Positions 42,202 through 53,005 of a stretch of DNA of 64,000 nt are shown here, one piece after another. This stretch comes from Tardiphaga sp. (GTDB lineage: Bacteria > Pseudomonadota > Alphaproteobacteria > Rhizobiales > Xanthobacteraceae), in NCBI RefSeq assembly GCF_028290495.1, contig NZ_JAQGJT010000019.1:1-64000 (forward strand). The letters are read 5' to 3'. The notes beneath the pieces are model-generated. The model was given only the letters and a program-made list of their open reading frames with translations. It had not been told where the DNA came from and did no database searches. The stretch's first letter is position 1. Every line of letters starts with the position of its first letter. The position numbers and the translations under genes were made by a program.

Positions 42202-43794
42202 TCAGTGCTTGAAGTGGCGGACGCCGGTGAACACCATGGCGATGCCGGCGTCGTCGGCGGCCTTGATCACTTCATCGTCACGCACCGAGCCACCGGGCTG
42301 GATCACCGCGGTGGCGCCGGCTTCGATCGCCACCAGCAGGCCATCGGCGAACGGGAAGAAAGCGTCCGACGCCACCACCGAGCCCTTGGTCATCGGCTCG
42401 GCGAGCTTCATCTCGAGCGCCGCGTCCTGCGCCTTGCGCGCCGCGATGCGCGCGGAGTCGATCCGGCTCATCTGGCCGGCGCCGATGCCGACTGTGGCGA
42501 GGTTCTTGGCGTAGACGATGGTGTTGGACTTGATGTGCTTGGCGACGCGGAACGCGAATTTCAGGTCGCGCAATTCCGCCTCGGTCGGCTGCCGCTTGGT
42601 CACTGCGCGCAACGTCATGTCATCGACCACCGCATTGTCGCGGCTCTGCACCAGCAGACCGCCGGCGACGGTCTTATAGGTCAGGCCGGGCGCGCGCGGG
42701 TCGGGCAGGCTGCCGGCCAGCAGCAGGCGCAGGTTCTTCTTCGCCGCGACGATGGCGATCGCCTCGTCGGTGGCGTCGGGCGCGATGATCACTTCGGTGA
42801 AAATCTCGGTGATCGCGCGCGCGGCTTCCGCGTCCAGCGTGCGGTTCAGCGCGACGATGCCGCCGAACGCCGAGGTGGAATCGCAGGCCAGCGCCTTGCG
42901 ATAGGCTTCAACCAGATCGCTGCCCTCGGCGACACCGCAGGGATTGGCGTGCTTGACGATGACGCAGGCCGGCGTGCGCCTGGCATCGAACTCGGCGATG
43001 CACTCATAGGCGGCGTCGGTGTCGTTGAGGTTGTTGTAGGACAATTGCTTGCCCTGTACCTGGCGCGCCGAAGCAACACCGGGCCGCAGTTCGGGCGTGC
43101 GGTAGAACGCAGCGCTCTGGTGCGGGTTTTCGCCGTAGCGCAAGGCCTCGACCAGCTTGCCGCCAATGCTGCGGAAATCCGGTGCCTCGATCTTGAGCTG
43201 CGCGGCGAACCAGTTGGAGATCGCGGCGTCATAGGCCCCGGTGCGCGCATAGGCCTTGGCGGCAAGACGGCGGCGCAGGCCTATCGTGGTCGCGCCCTTG
43301 TTGGTTGCGAGTTCGTCGAGCACCGATTGATAGTCGGAAGCCTCGACCACCACCGCGACGTCGTCGTGGTTCTTGGCGGCGGCGCGGATCATCGCGGGGC
43401 CACCAATGTCGATGTTCTCGATGCAGTCCTCGTAGGACGCGCCCTTCTCGACGGTCGCCTCGAACGGATAGAGGTTCACCACCAAAAGATCGATCGGCTT
43501 GATGCCGTGCTGCTTCATCGACTGCACATGCTCGGCATTGCCGCGGATCGCCAGCAGCCCGCCATGCACCCTTGGATGCAGCGTCTTGACACGGCCGTCC
43601 ATCATCTCCGGGAAGCCGGTGAGGTCGGAGACGTCCGAGACCTTCAGCCCGGCCGCCGCGATCGCCTTGGCGGTACCGCCGGTCGACACCAGTTCGACGC
43701 CATGGGCGGCGAGCGCGCGCGCGAATTCGATCAGTCCGGTCTTGTCGGAAACGGACAGCAAAGCCCGGGTGATCGGGCGCGAATGGTCGGTCAT
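42202..43794 (-). CDS. purH: Bifunctional AICAR formyltransferase/IMP cyclohydrolase
   Basis: 530 residues; last two steps of IMP synthesis. N-terminal MGS-like IMP cyclohydrolase domain ([48 protein letters not shown]) and C-terminal transformylase domain with [29 protein letters not shown] and the end motif FFPFADGL. An open frame reaches 43950, but the ATG at 43794 gives the family start. It lies 112 bases downstream of the heparinase-like gene. Confidence 0.96.
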   Translation of the reverse strand: MTDHSRPITRALLSVSDKTGLIEFARALAAHGVELVSTGGTAKAIAAAGLKVSDVSDLTGFPEMMDGRVKTLHPRVHGGLLAIRGNAEHVQSMKQHGIKPIDLLVVNLYPFEATVEKGASYEDCIENIDIGGPAMIRAAAKNHDDVAVVVEASDYQSVLDELATNKGATTIGLRRRLAAKAYARTGAYDAAISNWFAAQLKIEAPDFRSIGGKLVEALRYGENPHQSAAFYRTPELRPGVASARQVQGKQLSYNNLNDTDAAYECIAEFDARRTPACVIVKHANPCGVAEGSDLVEAYRKALACDSTSAFGGIVALNRTLDAEAARAITEIFTEVIIAPDATDEAIAIVAAKKNLRLLLAGSLPDPRAPGLTYKTVAGGLLVQSRDNAVVDDMTLRAVTKRQPTEAELRDLKFAFRVAKHIKSNTIVYAKNLATVGIGAGQMSRIDSARIAARKAQDAALEMKLAEPMTKGSVVASDAFFPFADGLLVAIEAGATAVIQPGGSVRDDEVIKAADDAGIAMVFTGVRHFKH

Positions 43795-43906
43795 GAGATG
43801 GATCCTGTGAGCAAGGCCGCCGCGTAGCACGCTTTGGCGTCTCGCGGAACCTTGGGAGAAGCCGCGCATGGCTGTTGGCCACAGGAAGCGGGTCCGCGGG
43901 GCAGAC

Positions 43907-45658
43907 CTAAAGCGGCAATTCCGGCTCTTTGCGGGCGTTGCGGCGGGCATTGGTGGTCGCGGGCGACGAGGCGGAGCGGGCGAAGCTCCAGCGCACGCTG
44001 GCGGTATTTTTCGAGTTCTGCTTGATCACGATCTGCGCGGTACGGCGCGGGCCGTCATTGCCGGCCAGGAACACGCTGTCCTCAAGTTCGACCTTGTCGT
44101 CGAGCGCCTCGAAGGTCCAGACGTCGCGGTTCGGCAGCACCAGCATGACGCCGCGGGCGTCGGACAGCCGGCTGGCCTTCACCGAGGGATGCAGGTGGAA
44201 ACGCACCGCATAGTCGGTATTGCTGCCCTTGAGGCGGGCGCCGGGCGCCAGTTGCAGCGTGTCCTCGCCATCCAGCCGCGAGCCGTCCTCGGCCATCATC
44301 AGCACCCGGCGATGCACCACGCCGAAGCGGCTCTGGTAGCCGTCATGCGAGGTCGTCAGCACGGTGCCGTTTTCGCTGATCTCGCGGTAGCTCTCGACCA
44401 CGCGCGGCCCGTCGACAATCGGCGAGCCGAGGAGGAACTTCTTCATCGACGAACGCTCGACGAAGCGACACGACGAGGTCTCGTGATAGGTCACGGTGGA
44501 ATGCGCCGGCGTGCCGCGCGCAAAAACGCGCCAGTTGTCGCGGCCAGTGGCGGGCATGCCGCAATTGATCACGATGCGGCTCGGGCCCGCAGAGAGCTCG
44601 AACGACAGCGTGCCGGCATGCGCCTCCGGGCTGAGCTTCGCCGGCGGCGGCGGGCCGGTATCGACGATGACAGTCATCGGCCCGGCGTCGAGCCGCTGGA
44701 AGCCGGTATGCGGCATGTTCACCATCGGCGTGCCGTGGGTGTCGTCATAGGCCAGCAGCGTCGCCAGCAGATGCGAGGGCGCGTTGCTCATGCCATTGAA
44801 CAGAGCGAAGCTGCCGTCGCCGTGACGGAAGAAGCGCAGCATCGGCATCATGCGATCGATCGCATTGAGCAGCGCCGGCGGCGGCGCGATGTTGCGCGCG
44901 GCAAAGGTCTGGCGCAGCGGCAAAAGGTCGATCAGCAGTTCGATCAGCGCGCCGGGATTACGCGAGATGTGGCCGCCGTCGGGCAATATCTGGCGCTGCA
45001 ATTCGTCGGACAGTTTTTTCGTCGCGGTGCGGATGTGGCGCGCCTGGTTGGCGAGGCATAAGGATGCGTAGCACAGCGCAATCAGCACCTGGAGCCGCGG
45101 CACACCGTCCGGCACATCCGACAATGTGTAGCGCAGGCCGCGGATCTCGCGGGTCAGGGCACGCAGATAACGACGGTAAAACTTGCCGTCGGTGTCGCCG
45201 AGCACCAGAGGTGCCTGCGACAAAAGCGAGATGACGCGGCGCGCGGTAACATCGGCGCGGCGGCCCACCGGGCGCCTGCGCGACGGGTTGGAGATCCAGT
45301 CGTCGACCAGCGAGCGCGCATTGGCGCGGGTGATCGCGGTATCGGCGGCGCGCAGATGGCGCAGCCAGCCGAAGCCGAGCAGCGCCACTTCCCAGTCTTC
45401 CGACGGCGGCTCCAGATCGAAGATCGAGCGGCCATGGCAGGTGACGATCTTGCCGGCGAACACGAAGCGGCCGGCATAGATTTCAGCGGCGCGGGTGGCG
45501 TCGGCGGTACGCAGGTCATGTGGCGCGATGATCAATCGATCGGTGCGGCCCGGCCACAGCCGCGACAGCGCCACCGAGCCGCCGGTGGCGCGCGACAGCG
45601 CCGTCCGCGCGAAGCGGCGCAGGATCAGCTTCGAGATACGTCTGCGATGAGCGACCAC
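43907..45658 (-). CDS. Heparinase II/III family protein
   Basis: 583 residues from a GTG start. A helical alpha/alpha-toroid half (about residues 40-300; [20 protein letters not shown] carries the conserved His and Asn region) is followed by a heparinase II/III beta-sandwich (about 320-560; [20 protein letters not shown] and [11 protein letters not shown]). The family cleaves acidic polysaccharides; in bradyrhizobia this copy next to rsmB and purH has no proven substrate. No signal peptide is obvious, which is odd for an extracellular polysaccharide lyase. It is followed by purH on the same strand. Confidence 0.85.
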   Translation of the reverse strand: MVAHRRRISKLILRRFARTALSRATGGSVALSRLWPGRTDRLIIAPHDLRTADATRAAEIYAGRFVFAGKIVTCHGRSIFDLEPPSEDWEVALLGFGWLRHLRAADTAITRANARSLVDDWISNPSRRRPVGRRADVTARRVISLLSQAPLVLGDTDGKFYRRYLRALTREIRGLRYTLSDVPDGVPRLQVLIALCYASLCLANQARHIRTATKKLSDELQRQILPDGGHISRNPGALIELLIDLLPLRQTFAARNIAPPPALLNAIDRMMPMLRFFRHGDGSFALFNGMSNAPSHLLATLLAYDDTHGTPMVNMPHTGFQRLDAGPMTVIVDTGPPPPAKLSPEAHAGTLSFELSAGPSRIVINCGMPATGRDNWRVFARGTPAHSTVTYHETSSCRFVERSSMKKFLLGSPIVDGPRVVESYREISENGTVLTTSHDGYQSRFGVVHRRVLMMAEDGSRLDGEDTLQLAPGARLKGSNTDYAVRFHLHPSVKASRLSDARGVMLVLPNRDVWTFEALDDKVELEDSVFLAGNDGPRRTAQIVIKQNSKNTASVRWSFARSASSPATTNARRNARKEPELPL

Positions 45659-45671
45659 GCGCGCCTTTAGG

Positions 45672-45731
45672 CAAGGATTCTTGCACCAGGGATTCTTGAA
45701 CCAGAGATTCTTGGACCAAGAATTCTTGGAT
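45672..45731. repeat. Tandem 15-bp repeat, four units
   Basis: Four successive 15-bp units with core GATTCTTG (fourth unit AATTCTTG) in the 179-base gap between rsmB and the heparinase start. Each differs in two to four bases. In the minus direction it lies 14-73 bases before the heparinase GTG, so it is in the leader or promoter. Confidence 0.85.
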
Positions 45732-45837
45732 AACGGTTAAAAGTGTAGCGAATCCTTTTATCCGGAAACGCGCCAAGCGCACACTATAAGCCGGTCGGCT
45801 GTGGAAGACGCCTAAATCGACGAAAAATCCTGCAGAA

Positions 45838-47178
45838 TCAGGATTTAACCAGCCGCGAGGCATAGAAGCCGTCGAGCCCGGACAGCCGCGGATCGGCATG
45901 GGGGAGGTGGCAGGGCAGGGTGCGCAGGTCGCCGTCGGCGTTAATGATCTCCGACAGGCCCGCGACCTCGCTGGCGTCCACCGGTGCGCGTTTCATTCCG
46001 GAATCGCCGGCCAGCAGGGCGGCGACAGCCTGTTCGCCTTCTTCGGGTTCCAGTGAGCAGGTGCAATAAACCAGGGTTCCACCGGGCTTCAACATGGTCA
46101 CGGCCTTCTGCAGCAGCCGGCGCTGCAGCGTCGTCAGCAGCATGATGTCGGATTCCTGCTTCAGCCAAGCCACGTCGGGATGGCGGCGAATTGTACCGGT
46201 CGAGGCGCAAGGCGCGTCGAGCAGAATGCCGTCAAAGCCTTCGCCGGGATATTCGACCCCGTCGGAAATTACGGTCTCGGCCTGCAATGACAGCCGGGCG
46301 AGGTTTTCGCGCAACCGGGCGATCCGGTTCTGCGAACGGTCCACCGCGGTAACCTCTGCGCCGGCCTGCGCCAGTTGCGCGGTCTTGCCGCCGGGCGCGG
46401 CACAGAGGTCGAGCACGCGCTTGCCCTTGATGTCGCCGAACAAACGCACCGGCAAGGCGGCGGCGGCGTCCTGCACCCACCACTGGCCGTCGGAGAAGCC
46501 GGGCAGCATGGTCACCGAGCCCTGCAGCAAGGTCCGCACCGAGCCGGTCGGCAGCACCTCGCCGTGCAGCCGCGTCGCCCAGGCATCGTTTTCGGATTTC
46601 ACGGTGAGATCGAGCGACGGCTCATGGCCGAGCGCCAGCGCCATGTCGCGCGCGGTCGCTTCGCCGTAATTCGCGTTCCAGCGCGTCATCAGCCATGCCG
46701 GTACGTCGAGCGTCTGCGACGCCACCTCGTCGATCAGGGGCTGGCCCTCGCGGGCACAGCGGCGCAGCACGGCGTTGACGAGGCCGGCATATTTCGCTGC
46801 ACGACGGTCGGACTGTACCATTCGCACCGACAGGTCGACGGCGGCGTGATCAGGAACATCCATCCAGAGAATTTGCGCGGCGCCGATCAGCAACGCGCTC
46901 TGCGCGCGCGGCGCGTCGGTCGGCACGCCACGATCGAGCAGACGCGACAGCACATGACCGAGCGTGCCCATGCGGCGCAGAATCGTCGCCACCAGCCGGC
47001 GCATCAGCGCGCGGTCGCGGTCGGACAGCGCCTTCAGGCCGGGATGCGCGGCGGCGCCTTCAAGCTGATCGTCGAGGGTGCGGCGCTTGTGCAACACGCC
47101 ATCCAGAATATCGGCCGCAATGCGACGCGCGGCGAGGCCGGGCACCTCGGTGGGCGGGGCGTATCTGACTTGCGACAT
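45838..47178 (-). CDS. rsmB: 16S rRNA m5C methyltransferase, RsmB/NOP family
   Basis: 446 residues. An N-terminal NusB-like domain (about 10-145; ARRIAADILDGVLHKRRTLD) and the RsmB catalytic domain, with SAM motif DLCAAPGGKTAQLAQAGAEV and the two cysteines of motif IV and VI in LLDAPCASTGTIRR and YCTCSLEPEEG. It makes 5-methylcytosine, typically at C967 of 16S rRNA. The ATG at 47178 is used; a GTG at 47190 lacks a better ribosome site. It is divergent from the SdhAF4-like gene. Confidence 0.93.
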   Translation of the reverse strand: MSQVRYAPPTEVPGLAARRIAADILDGVLHKRRTLDDQLEGAAAHPGLKALSDRDRALMRRLVATILRRMGTLGHVLSRLLDRGVPTDAPRAQSALLIGAAQILWMDVPDHAAVDLSVRMVQSDRRAAKYAGLVNAVLRRCAREGQPLIDEVASQTLDVPAWLMTRWNANYGEATARDMALALGHEPSLDLTVKSENDAWATRLHGEVLPTGSVRTLLQGSVTMLPGFSDGQWWVQDAAAALPVRLFGDIKGKRVLDLCAAPGGKTAQLAQAGAEVTAVDRSQNRIARLRENLARLSLQAETVISDGVEYPGEGFDGILLDAPCASTGTIRRHPDVAWLKQESDIMLLTTLQRRLLQKAVTMLKPGGTLVYCTCSLEPEEGEQAVAALLAGDSGMKRAPVDASEVAGLSEIINADGDLRTLPCHLPHADPRLSGLDGFYASRLVKS

Positions 47179-47361
47179 GGGAAACTTCACGAAAGAGGAT
47201 CATCGTCGGCGCGGCCGGCTTGCGCGCGCCATCGGGCAAAAAATTTACTCGCACGCGAATATGCCAAATGTAAGAATCGATTTTATATACTCATCATCCG
47301 CATTGGTCTTATCAAATCAGTGCCGCAATAATTCCACGCACAGCGTGCAGCAGGAAACGAT

Positions 47362-47601
47362 ATGAGCGAGATTCCCCTTGAACCGTCCGCCGACCCGGCA
47401 ACTCCGGCGGTCGTGCCTGCGCTGGCACCGAAAAAAATTCTGTCGCCCGCCGCCCAGCGCGCACTCGCCGAGGCTGACGCGCGCCGCACCGCTGCGGCCA
47501 TAAATACTGCCACCACGGCAAAAGAGTTTCAGGGCCCCGACGGTCTCGAGCCGACCCGATTCGGCGACTGGGAACGCAAGGGCATCGCATCGGATTTTTG
47601 A
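47362..47601 (+). CDS. DUF1674/SdhAF4-like succinate dehydrogenase assembly factor
   Basis: 79 residues. The C-terminus GLEPTRFGDWERKGIASDF is the signature of the DUF1674/SDHAF4 family, which binds the flavinylated SdhA subunit before complex assembly. The first 45 residues are Pro/Ala-rich and not conserved. Divergent from rsmB with a 183-base gap. A run of GA dinucleotides (47600-47614) starts at its stop codon. Confidence 0.88.
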   Translation: MSEIPLEPSADPATPAVVPALAPKKILSPAAQRALAEADARRTAAAINTATTAKEFQGPDGLEPTRFGDWERKGIASDF

Positions 47602-47620
47602 GAGAGAGAGAGAACTGTCT

Positions 47621-47770
47621 GTCATTCCGGGATGAGACAGACGGCGAAGCCGGATGGCGCAGGCCCGGAACCTCGATATGATACGATGAACATCTCGGGG
47701 TTCCCCGCCACTCCAATTGGAGTGGCTGAGGTTCGCTCGCAGCTTCGCTGCTCGCGCCCCGGAATGACGA
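47621..47770. repeat. Extragenic palindromic repeat before nuclease gene
   Basis: Begins GTCATTCCGGGATGAG and ends CCCCGGAATGACG. Inside is a perfect 20-base palindrome, GCCACTCCAATTGGAGTGGC, at about 47707-47726. Same class as the repeat at 57811-57970. Confidence 0.7.
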
Positions 47771-47816
47771 CAACAATCGCTTGCACCGCACCGCGACTCA
47801 CATTGATGCTGTGACG

Positions 47817-48383
47817 ATGGCTCGAACACACATCCATTCGTCGTCGCCGTGGCGCAGGAGGTTCTCTGCCGCATTGCCGTGGGTGTTCGTGCTGGGCATG
47901 GCCGCCGGCACGATGTTGCCGATCAAGCGCTGGGTGAACTGGCCACCCGCCGGGGAATGGAATACGCCGGAAGCGCGCGACGCCGAGACCATCGTGAAAC
48001 GCACCGGCAACGCCAGCGGGCGGCATCCGGTCGACGTCCTCTACGGCATCGACGGCGACACCTTTGCCGCACGCGTGCACCTGGAGCCCGGCATCAACCT
48101 CACCACACGAATTCGCCTGCGCGGCATCGACGCGCCGGAGTTGAAGGGGCAATGCGCGCAGGAAATACGGCTCGCGGAAGCAGCAGGAGACGCGCTCAAC
48201 ACGCTGCTACGCGAGGGCGCGGTGACGATCTACAATATCGGACCTGACAAATATCCCGGCCGCGTGGTTGCCGATGTCGCGACGAAGCGCTCGCCGAACG
48301 TATCAGCAGCGCTGCTCGGCAGCGGCCATGCCCGCGGCTACACCGGTGGCCGGCGCAGTGGCTGGTGCGGCGCGCGCAGCTAG
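47817..48383 (+). CDS. Membrane-anchored thermonuclease-like protein
   Basis: 188 residues. One N-terminal membrane helix (about 18-40; ALPWVFVLGMAAGTMLP) and a staphylococcal-nuclease domain with VLYGIDGDTFAARVHL (metal aspartate) and TRIRLRGIDAPELKGQC (catalytic Arg and Glu). It lacks a clear third catalytic Arg in the usual context; TKRSPNVSAALLGSGHARGY ends the fold. Probably periplasmic, tethered. It converges with the UMF1 transporter with a 4-base overlap. Confidence 0.83.
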   Translation: MARTHIHSSSPWRRRFSAALPWVFVLGMAAGTMLPIKRWVNWPPAGEWNTPEARDAETIVKRTGNASGRHPVDVLYGIDGDTFAARVHLEPGINLTTRIRLRGIDAPELKGQCAQEIRLAEAAGDALNTLLREGAVTIYNIGPDKYPGRVVADVATKRSPNVSAALLGSGHARGYTGGRRSGWCGARS

Positions 48384-49780
48384 ATTTCGACGGGCTCTTC
48401 GCGCACCCGGGCCAGCAACACCAGCCCGGCCACGAAGAACAACACCAGCACGGCCATGCCGGCCTTCTGGCTCGCAGTGACAGCGGTGACGATGCCGATC
48501 AGCAGCGGGCCGATGAAGGACGTGACCTTGCCGGTCAGCGCGAACAGCCCAAAGAACTGCGCGATGCGGTCCTGCGGCGCCATGCGGATCAGCAGCGTGC
48601 GCGACGCCGCCTGTAACGGGCCGCCGGCCATGCCGATCAGACATCCCAAAAGCAGATAGGCCTTCTCCGCAGGGGCCGCGAACAATCCACCACCCGGCAC
48701 TGGCGGCGTCACGCTCCAGAACAAAATCGTGGTCTTGTCGATCATCAGGATGCCAACGATCGAGAGCAGCAGCAGCGACATGCTGCCGGCGATCACGCGC
48801 TTCGGTCCCAGCGCATCGTCGAGCCGGCCGCCGATGAAGGCGCCGATCGTGCCGGCCACCGCCAGCGTGATACCGAAGCTGCCGATCTGAATTGTGTTCC
48901 AGCCAAAGGTGCCGGCGGCGTAGATGCCGCCGAACGCGAACAACGACACCAGACCGTCGGTATAGATCATGTTGGCGATCAGGAACGCCATCATCGAGCG
49001 ATGCCGCGGCAATTCGCGCAACGTCTCCCGGAGATCGCCCAGTCCTTCCTGAAGCGCGCGACGCGCGGACAGCTTGGCGGGAAAATCCGGCGTCAGCAGG
49101 AACATCGGCAGCACGAAGACCACAAACCACAGCCCGCTCAGCGGCCCGGTAATCCGGTCGCCCTCGAAACTCGCGGGGTCGAGGCCGAGGATCGGTATCA
49201 GCCCGAACAGCGTACGGCCGGTGATGGGATTGGCGGCCATGAAGCCGAGCACCACAATCAGGCTGAGAATGCCGCCGACATACCCCAGCGCCCAACCGGA
49301 GCCGGACAGCCGGCCTATTTTGTCAGGCGGCACCAGTTGCGGCATCATTGCGTTATTGAACACAGTCGCGAATTCGACGCCGATGGTCGCAAAGCCGTAG
49401 GCGATCAACAGCGGCAGGATGACATCGGGATTTCCCGGCTTGCCGATCCACATGATGCTGGCGCCGATCACGAAAATCGCGCCGAATGCAGCAATCCACG
49501 GCTTGCGGCGGCCACTGGCATCCGCGATGGCGCCGAGCACCGGCGAGGCCAAAGCGATCACCAGCCCGGCTGCGGCGGTAGCGAAGCCCCACATCGATTG
49601 CCCGGAAGCCGCATCCGCCGCCACGCGAGTGGCGAAATAGGGCGCGAACACGAAGGTGGTAATCAGGCTGAAATAGGGCTGCGCAGCCCAGTCGAAAAAC
49701 ATCCAACCGACCACCGCGGAACGCGGCGGGTAGGTCGCGGGCAATTCATCGGTAGCGTGTGCAGCGGCGGCCATGGCCAT
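48380..49780 (-). CDS. MFS transporter, UMF1/Atg22-like
   Basis: 466 residues, about 12 membrane helices. The start region VVGWMFFDWAAQPYFSLITT and FATVFNNAMMPQLVPPDKIG are typical of the UMF1 (Atg22-like) branch of the major facilitator superfamily. Substrates in bacteria are unknown; amino-acid or drug efflux has been suggested for relatives. ATG 49780 is used; longer starts to 49825 add charged residues without a ribosome site. Confidence 0.85.
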   Translation of the reverse strand: MAMAAAAHATDELPATYPPRSAVVGWMFFDWAAQPYFSLITTFVFAPYFATRVAADAASGQSMWGFATAAAGLVIALASPVLGAIADASGRRKPWIAAFGAIFVIGASIMWIGKPGNPDVILPLLIAYGFATIGVEFATVFNNAMMPQLVPPDKIGRLSGSGWALGYVGGILSLIVVLGFMAANPITGRTLFGLIPILGLDPASFEGDRITGPLSGLWFVVFVLPMFLLTPDFPAKLSARRALQEGLGDLRETLRELPRHRSMMAFLIANMIYTDGLVSLFAFGGIYAAGTFGWNTIQIGSFGITLAVAGTIGAFIGGRLDDALGPKRVIAGSMSLLLLSIVGILMIDKTTILFWSVTPPVPGGGLFAAPAEKAYLLLGCLIGMAGGPLQAASRTLLIRMAPQDRIAQFFGLFALTGKVTSFIGPLLIGIVTAVTASQKAGMAVLVLFFVAGLVLLARVREEPVEI

Positions 49781-49882
49781 CAAGGGGTCTCCGCGAATCA
49801 CACGATTGTGCCAGTTCGTTCGCAATGCATATAGGATTCACCAAGGCGGCGCGATCAAGACGGCCGCCGTCAGGAGCGACCT

Positions 49883-51631
49883 ATGATCCGATTGATGTCT
49901 TTCCGCCGCGTCTTGATGGCTGCTTCACTATTCGTCGTGGTCGATTACGCAACTGCCCACGCCCAGGAGCAGCGCAGCATCTACACGCCGGCGCCAGCGA
50001 GCAACGCGCGTGCGGCCGCGGCCAAACACGGCATGGTTGTCGCGCAGGAAAAGATCGCGGCAAAGGTCGGCGCCGACGTGATGGCGCGCGGCGGCAACGC
50101 CGTGGATGCCGCGGTGGCGACCGGCTTTGCGATGGCGGTGACTTATCCGCGCGCCGGCAATATCGGCGGCGGCGGCTTCATGGTGATCCACTCCGCCGAC
50201 CGCCAAGAGGACATCGCCATCGATTACCGCGAAACCGCCCCGGCCGCGACGACGCGCGATATGTTCCTGGGCACAGACGGCCAGCCGGACATCGCGAAGT
50301 CGCGCGACTCCGCGCTCGGCATCGGCGTTCCCGGCACGGTCGCGGGCCTCGCATTGGCGCTGGAGAAATACGGCTCCGGCAAGTTCACGCTCTCCGACAT
50401 GCTGCAGCCGGCGATTGCGCTCGCGCGCGATGGCTTCGTGCTGGCGGACGATCTGGCCGACACCCTGCCGGACTGGCGCCGCCGACTGTCGCGCTGGCCG
50501 AAGTCGCTACGCATGATCACGCGCGCCGACGGCACCGCGCTGCGTCCCGGCGACACGCTCGTGCAAGGCGATCTGGCGACGACATTGTCCGCGATCGCGG
50601 CACAGGGACCCCGCGGTTTCTATCAAGGACCTGTCGCGGAAAAGCTGGTCGATGGCATCAAGGCGGCCGGCGGGATTTTTACGATCGATGATCTGAAGAA
50701 CTACCAGCCGGTCATTCGCCCGCCGGTACGTGGCCATTACCGCGGCTACGACATCGTCTCGATGCCGCTGCCGTCGTCCGGAGGCACGGTGCTGGTCGAG
50801 ACGCTGAATATCCTCGAAGGCTTTCCGATGGGGGAGATGACGCAGGGCGCCGCGCCATCGCTGCATCTCCTGATCGAGGCGATGAAGCGGGCTTACGCCG
50901 ACCGCGCGCGCTATCTCGGCGATCCCGCCTTCGTCAACGCGCCGATCATCACGCTGCTGTCGAAGGACTACGCCGCAAAGCAGCGTGCCTCGATCGACCT
51001 TGCGCACGCGACGCCGTGGACCGATGCGCTGTCCGCGGTGCCGCCGCGCGAAGGCAGCAACACCACGCATTATTCGGTGGTCGATGCCGCCGGCAATGCG
51101 GTGAGCAACACCTACACATTGAACTTTCCCTACGGCGTCGGCCTCGTCGCCGAGGGCACCGGCGTGCTGCTCAATAACGAGCTTGACGATTTCACCGCCG
51201 CGCCCGGCGCGTCGAACGCCTTCGGCCTGGTCGGCTTTGAAGCCAACCTGCCGGGTCCGGGCAAGCGGCCGCTGTCATCGATGTCGCCAACCATCGTGCT
51301 GAAGGACGGTAATCCTGTTCTGGTGACGGGCTCGCCCGGCGGCAGCCGCATCATCTCCACCGTGCTGCAAGTCATCGTCAACGTGCTAGACTATCGCCTT
51401 GACGTTACATCAGCCGTTGCCGCGCCACGCCTGCATCACCAGTGGTTGCCGGACGAGGTGCGCATCGAGCGCGGATTTTCCGAGGAGACGCTGACGGCGT
51501 TGAAAGTGATGGGCCATCGGGTCATCGAGCCGATGGGCCAGACGTCGGCAAATTCGATTGCCGTGATACCTGACGGCTTGCTCGGCGCACCTGATCCGCG
51601 TACGCGTGGCGCAGAGGCATCAGGATACTGA
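49883..51631 (+). CDS. ggt: Gamma-glutamyltransferase
   Basis: 582 residues, with a signal peptide (MAASLFVVVDYATAHA). The proenzyme self-cleaves before the catalytic Thr in SNTTHYSVVDAAGNAVSNTY (about residues 391-410), leaving large and small subunits in the periplasm, where it breaks glutathione. GGNAVDAAVATGFAMAVTYP, GNIGGGGFMVIH and the lid-side FGLVGFEANLPGPGKRPLSS fit. It is followed after 69 bases by an MFS gene on the same strand. Confidence 0.95.
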   Translation: MIRLMSFRRVLMAASLFVVVDYATAHAQEQRSIYTPAPASNARAAAAKHGMVVAQEKIAAKVGADVMARGGNAVDAAVATGFAMAVTYPRAGNIGGGGFMVIHSADRQEDIAIDYRETAPAATTRDMFLGTDGQPDIAKSRDSALGIGVPGTVAGLALALEKYGSGKFTLSDMLQPAIALARDGFVLADDLADTLPDWRRRLSRWPKSLRMITRADGTALRPGDTLVQGDLATTLSAIAAQGPRGFYQGPVAEKLVDGIKAAGGIFTIDDLKNYQPVIRPPVRGHYRGYDIVSMPLPSSGGTVLVETLNILEGFPMGEMTQGAAPSLHLLIEAMKRAYADRARYLGDPAFVNAPIITLLSKDYAAKQRASIDLAHATPWTDALSAVPPREGSNTTHYSVVDAAGNAVSNTYTLNFPYGVGLVAEGTGVLLNNELDDFTAAPGASNAFGLVGFEANLPGPGKRPLSSMSPTIVLKDGNPVLVTGSPGGSRIISTVLQVIVNVLDYRLDVTSAVAAPRLHHQWLPDEVRIERGFSEETLTALKVMGHRVIEPMGQTSANSIAVIPDGLLGAPDPRTRGAEASGY

Positions 51632-51700
51632 CGTCCGTTGATCCTACAGGTCCCGGCAATAGCCGTAGGGCCACCAACAGCTTACGGGGGAAACATTATT

Positions 51701-53005
51701 ATGAGCGATAACAGACCGGCCGATCCCGGCGCGATTGAGCGCGCAGAGATCGAAGACACCAGCCTTCTTGCTTTCTATCGAGACATGAACCAGCCGGAAC
51801 GGCGCACGTTCTGGGCCTGCGCCACGGGCTGGGCGCTCGACGGCATGGACTTCATGATCTACCCGCTGGTGATCGGCACCATCATCGTGATGTGGAAAGT
51901 CGATCCCGGCACCGCCGGCCTCGCCGGCACTGTCACGCTGCTCGCCTCCGCGATCGGCGGCTGGCTCGGCGGCTATCTTGCCGACCGCATCGGCCGCGTC
52001 CGCACCCTGCAGATCACCATCCTGTGGTTCTCGTTCTTCTCGCTGGTCTGCGCCTTCGTGCAGAACTTCGACCAGCTGCTGGTCGCCCGTGCACTGCTCG
52101 GCCTTGGCTTCGGCGGTGAGTGGGCCGCAGGCGCCGTGCTGATGGGCGAGGCGATCCGTCCGCAGTATCGCGGCCGCGCGGTCGGCTCGGTGCAATCCGG
52201 CTGGGCAATCGGCTGGGGTCTTGCCGTGCTGTCGCAAGCGATCCTGTTCTCCTATCTGCCGCCGGAAATCGCATGGCGCTGGATGTTCGCGATCGGCGCA
52301 TTGCCGGCTTTGCTGGTGCTGTATCTGCGTCGCTACGTGGAAGAGCCGAAGATCTCCGTCGAGACCCGCGCGCGACAGAAGGCGACCGGCGACCGGCCGA
52401 AGCTGAGCGAGATTTTCGCCGGCCCGATGCTGAAGACGACGATCCTGGCCTCGCTCGCCGCGACCGGTTGTCAGGGCGGATACTACGCGATCACCTTCTG
52501 GGTGCCGCGCTTTCTCACCACCGAGCGCAAGCTGTCGATCGTGTCGTCGACCGGCTATCTCTCCGCTCTGATCGTCGGCTCCTTCGTCGGCTATCTGGTC
52601 GGTGCCTGGCTCGCCGATCGTATCGGCCGGCGCAACCTGTTCCTGACCTTCTCGCTCGGCGCCATCGCCGTGATCCTGGTCTACACGCAGGTGCCGCTGA
52701 CCAACGAAATGCTGTGGGTCCTGGGCTTCCCGCTCGGCTTCTTCGCCTCGGGCTACTTCTCGGGCATGGGCGCGTTCCTGACCGAGCTCTATCCGACCCG
52801 TCTGCGTGGCTCGGGCCAGGGCTTCTGCTACAATTTCGGCCGCGGCGTCGGTGCGCTGTTCCCGTTCCTGGTCGGCGCCCTGTCCACCACCACCAGCCTC
52901 GGCAATGCCATCGCCATCTTCGCGGTGCTGGCCTACGGCCTGTTCTTCATTGCAGCGTTTGCGCTGCCTGAAACGCGCGGACGTATTCTTTATGCAGACG
53001 CCTGA
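51701..53005 (+). CDS. MFS transporter, sugar/aromatic acid symporter type
   Basis: 434 residues, 12 membrane helices. GWALDGMDFMIYPLVIGTII, then GGYLADRIGRVRTLQ (the loop 2-3 signature) and GFGGEWAAGAVLMGE place it with the NanT/AAHS/proton-organic acid symporters. A GGGGGA Shine-Dalgarno sequence precedes ATG 51701. It overlaps the following amidohydrolase by 14 bases, so the two are translated together and probably act on the same substrate. Confidence 0.88.
   Translation: MSDNRPADPGAIERAEIEDTSLLAFYRDMNQPERRTFWACATGWALDGMDFMIYPLVIGTIIVMWKVDPGTAGLAGTVTLLASAIGGWLGGYLADRIGRVRTLQITILWFSFFSLVCAFVQNFDQLLVARALLGLGFGGEWAAGAVLMGEAIRPQYRGRAVGSVQSGWAIGWGLAVLSQAILFSYLPPEIAWRWMFAIGALPALLVLYLRRYVEEPKISVETRARQKATGDRPKLSEIFAGPMLKTTILASLAATGCQGGYYAITFWVPRFLTTERKLSIVSSTGYLSALIVGSFVGYLVGAWLADRIGRRNLFLTFSLGAIAVILVYTQVPLTNEMLWVLGFPLGFFASGYFSGMGAFLTELYPTRLRGSGQGFCYNFGRGVGALFPFLVGALSTTTSLGNAIAIFAVLAYGLFFIAAFALPETRGRILYADA

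Noticed and set aside
45516-45899. Small protein with LVQES repeats on the minus strand
   Set aside because: The repeat peptide comes from the 15-bp intergenic array, and the frame overlaps the heparinase gene out of frame; no ribosome site.
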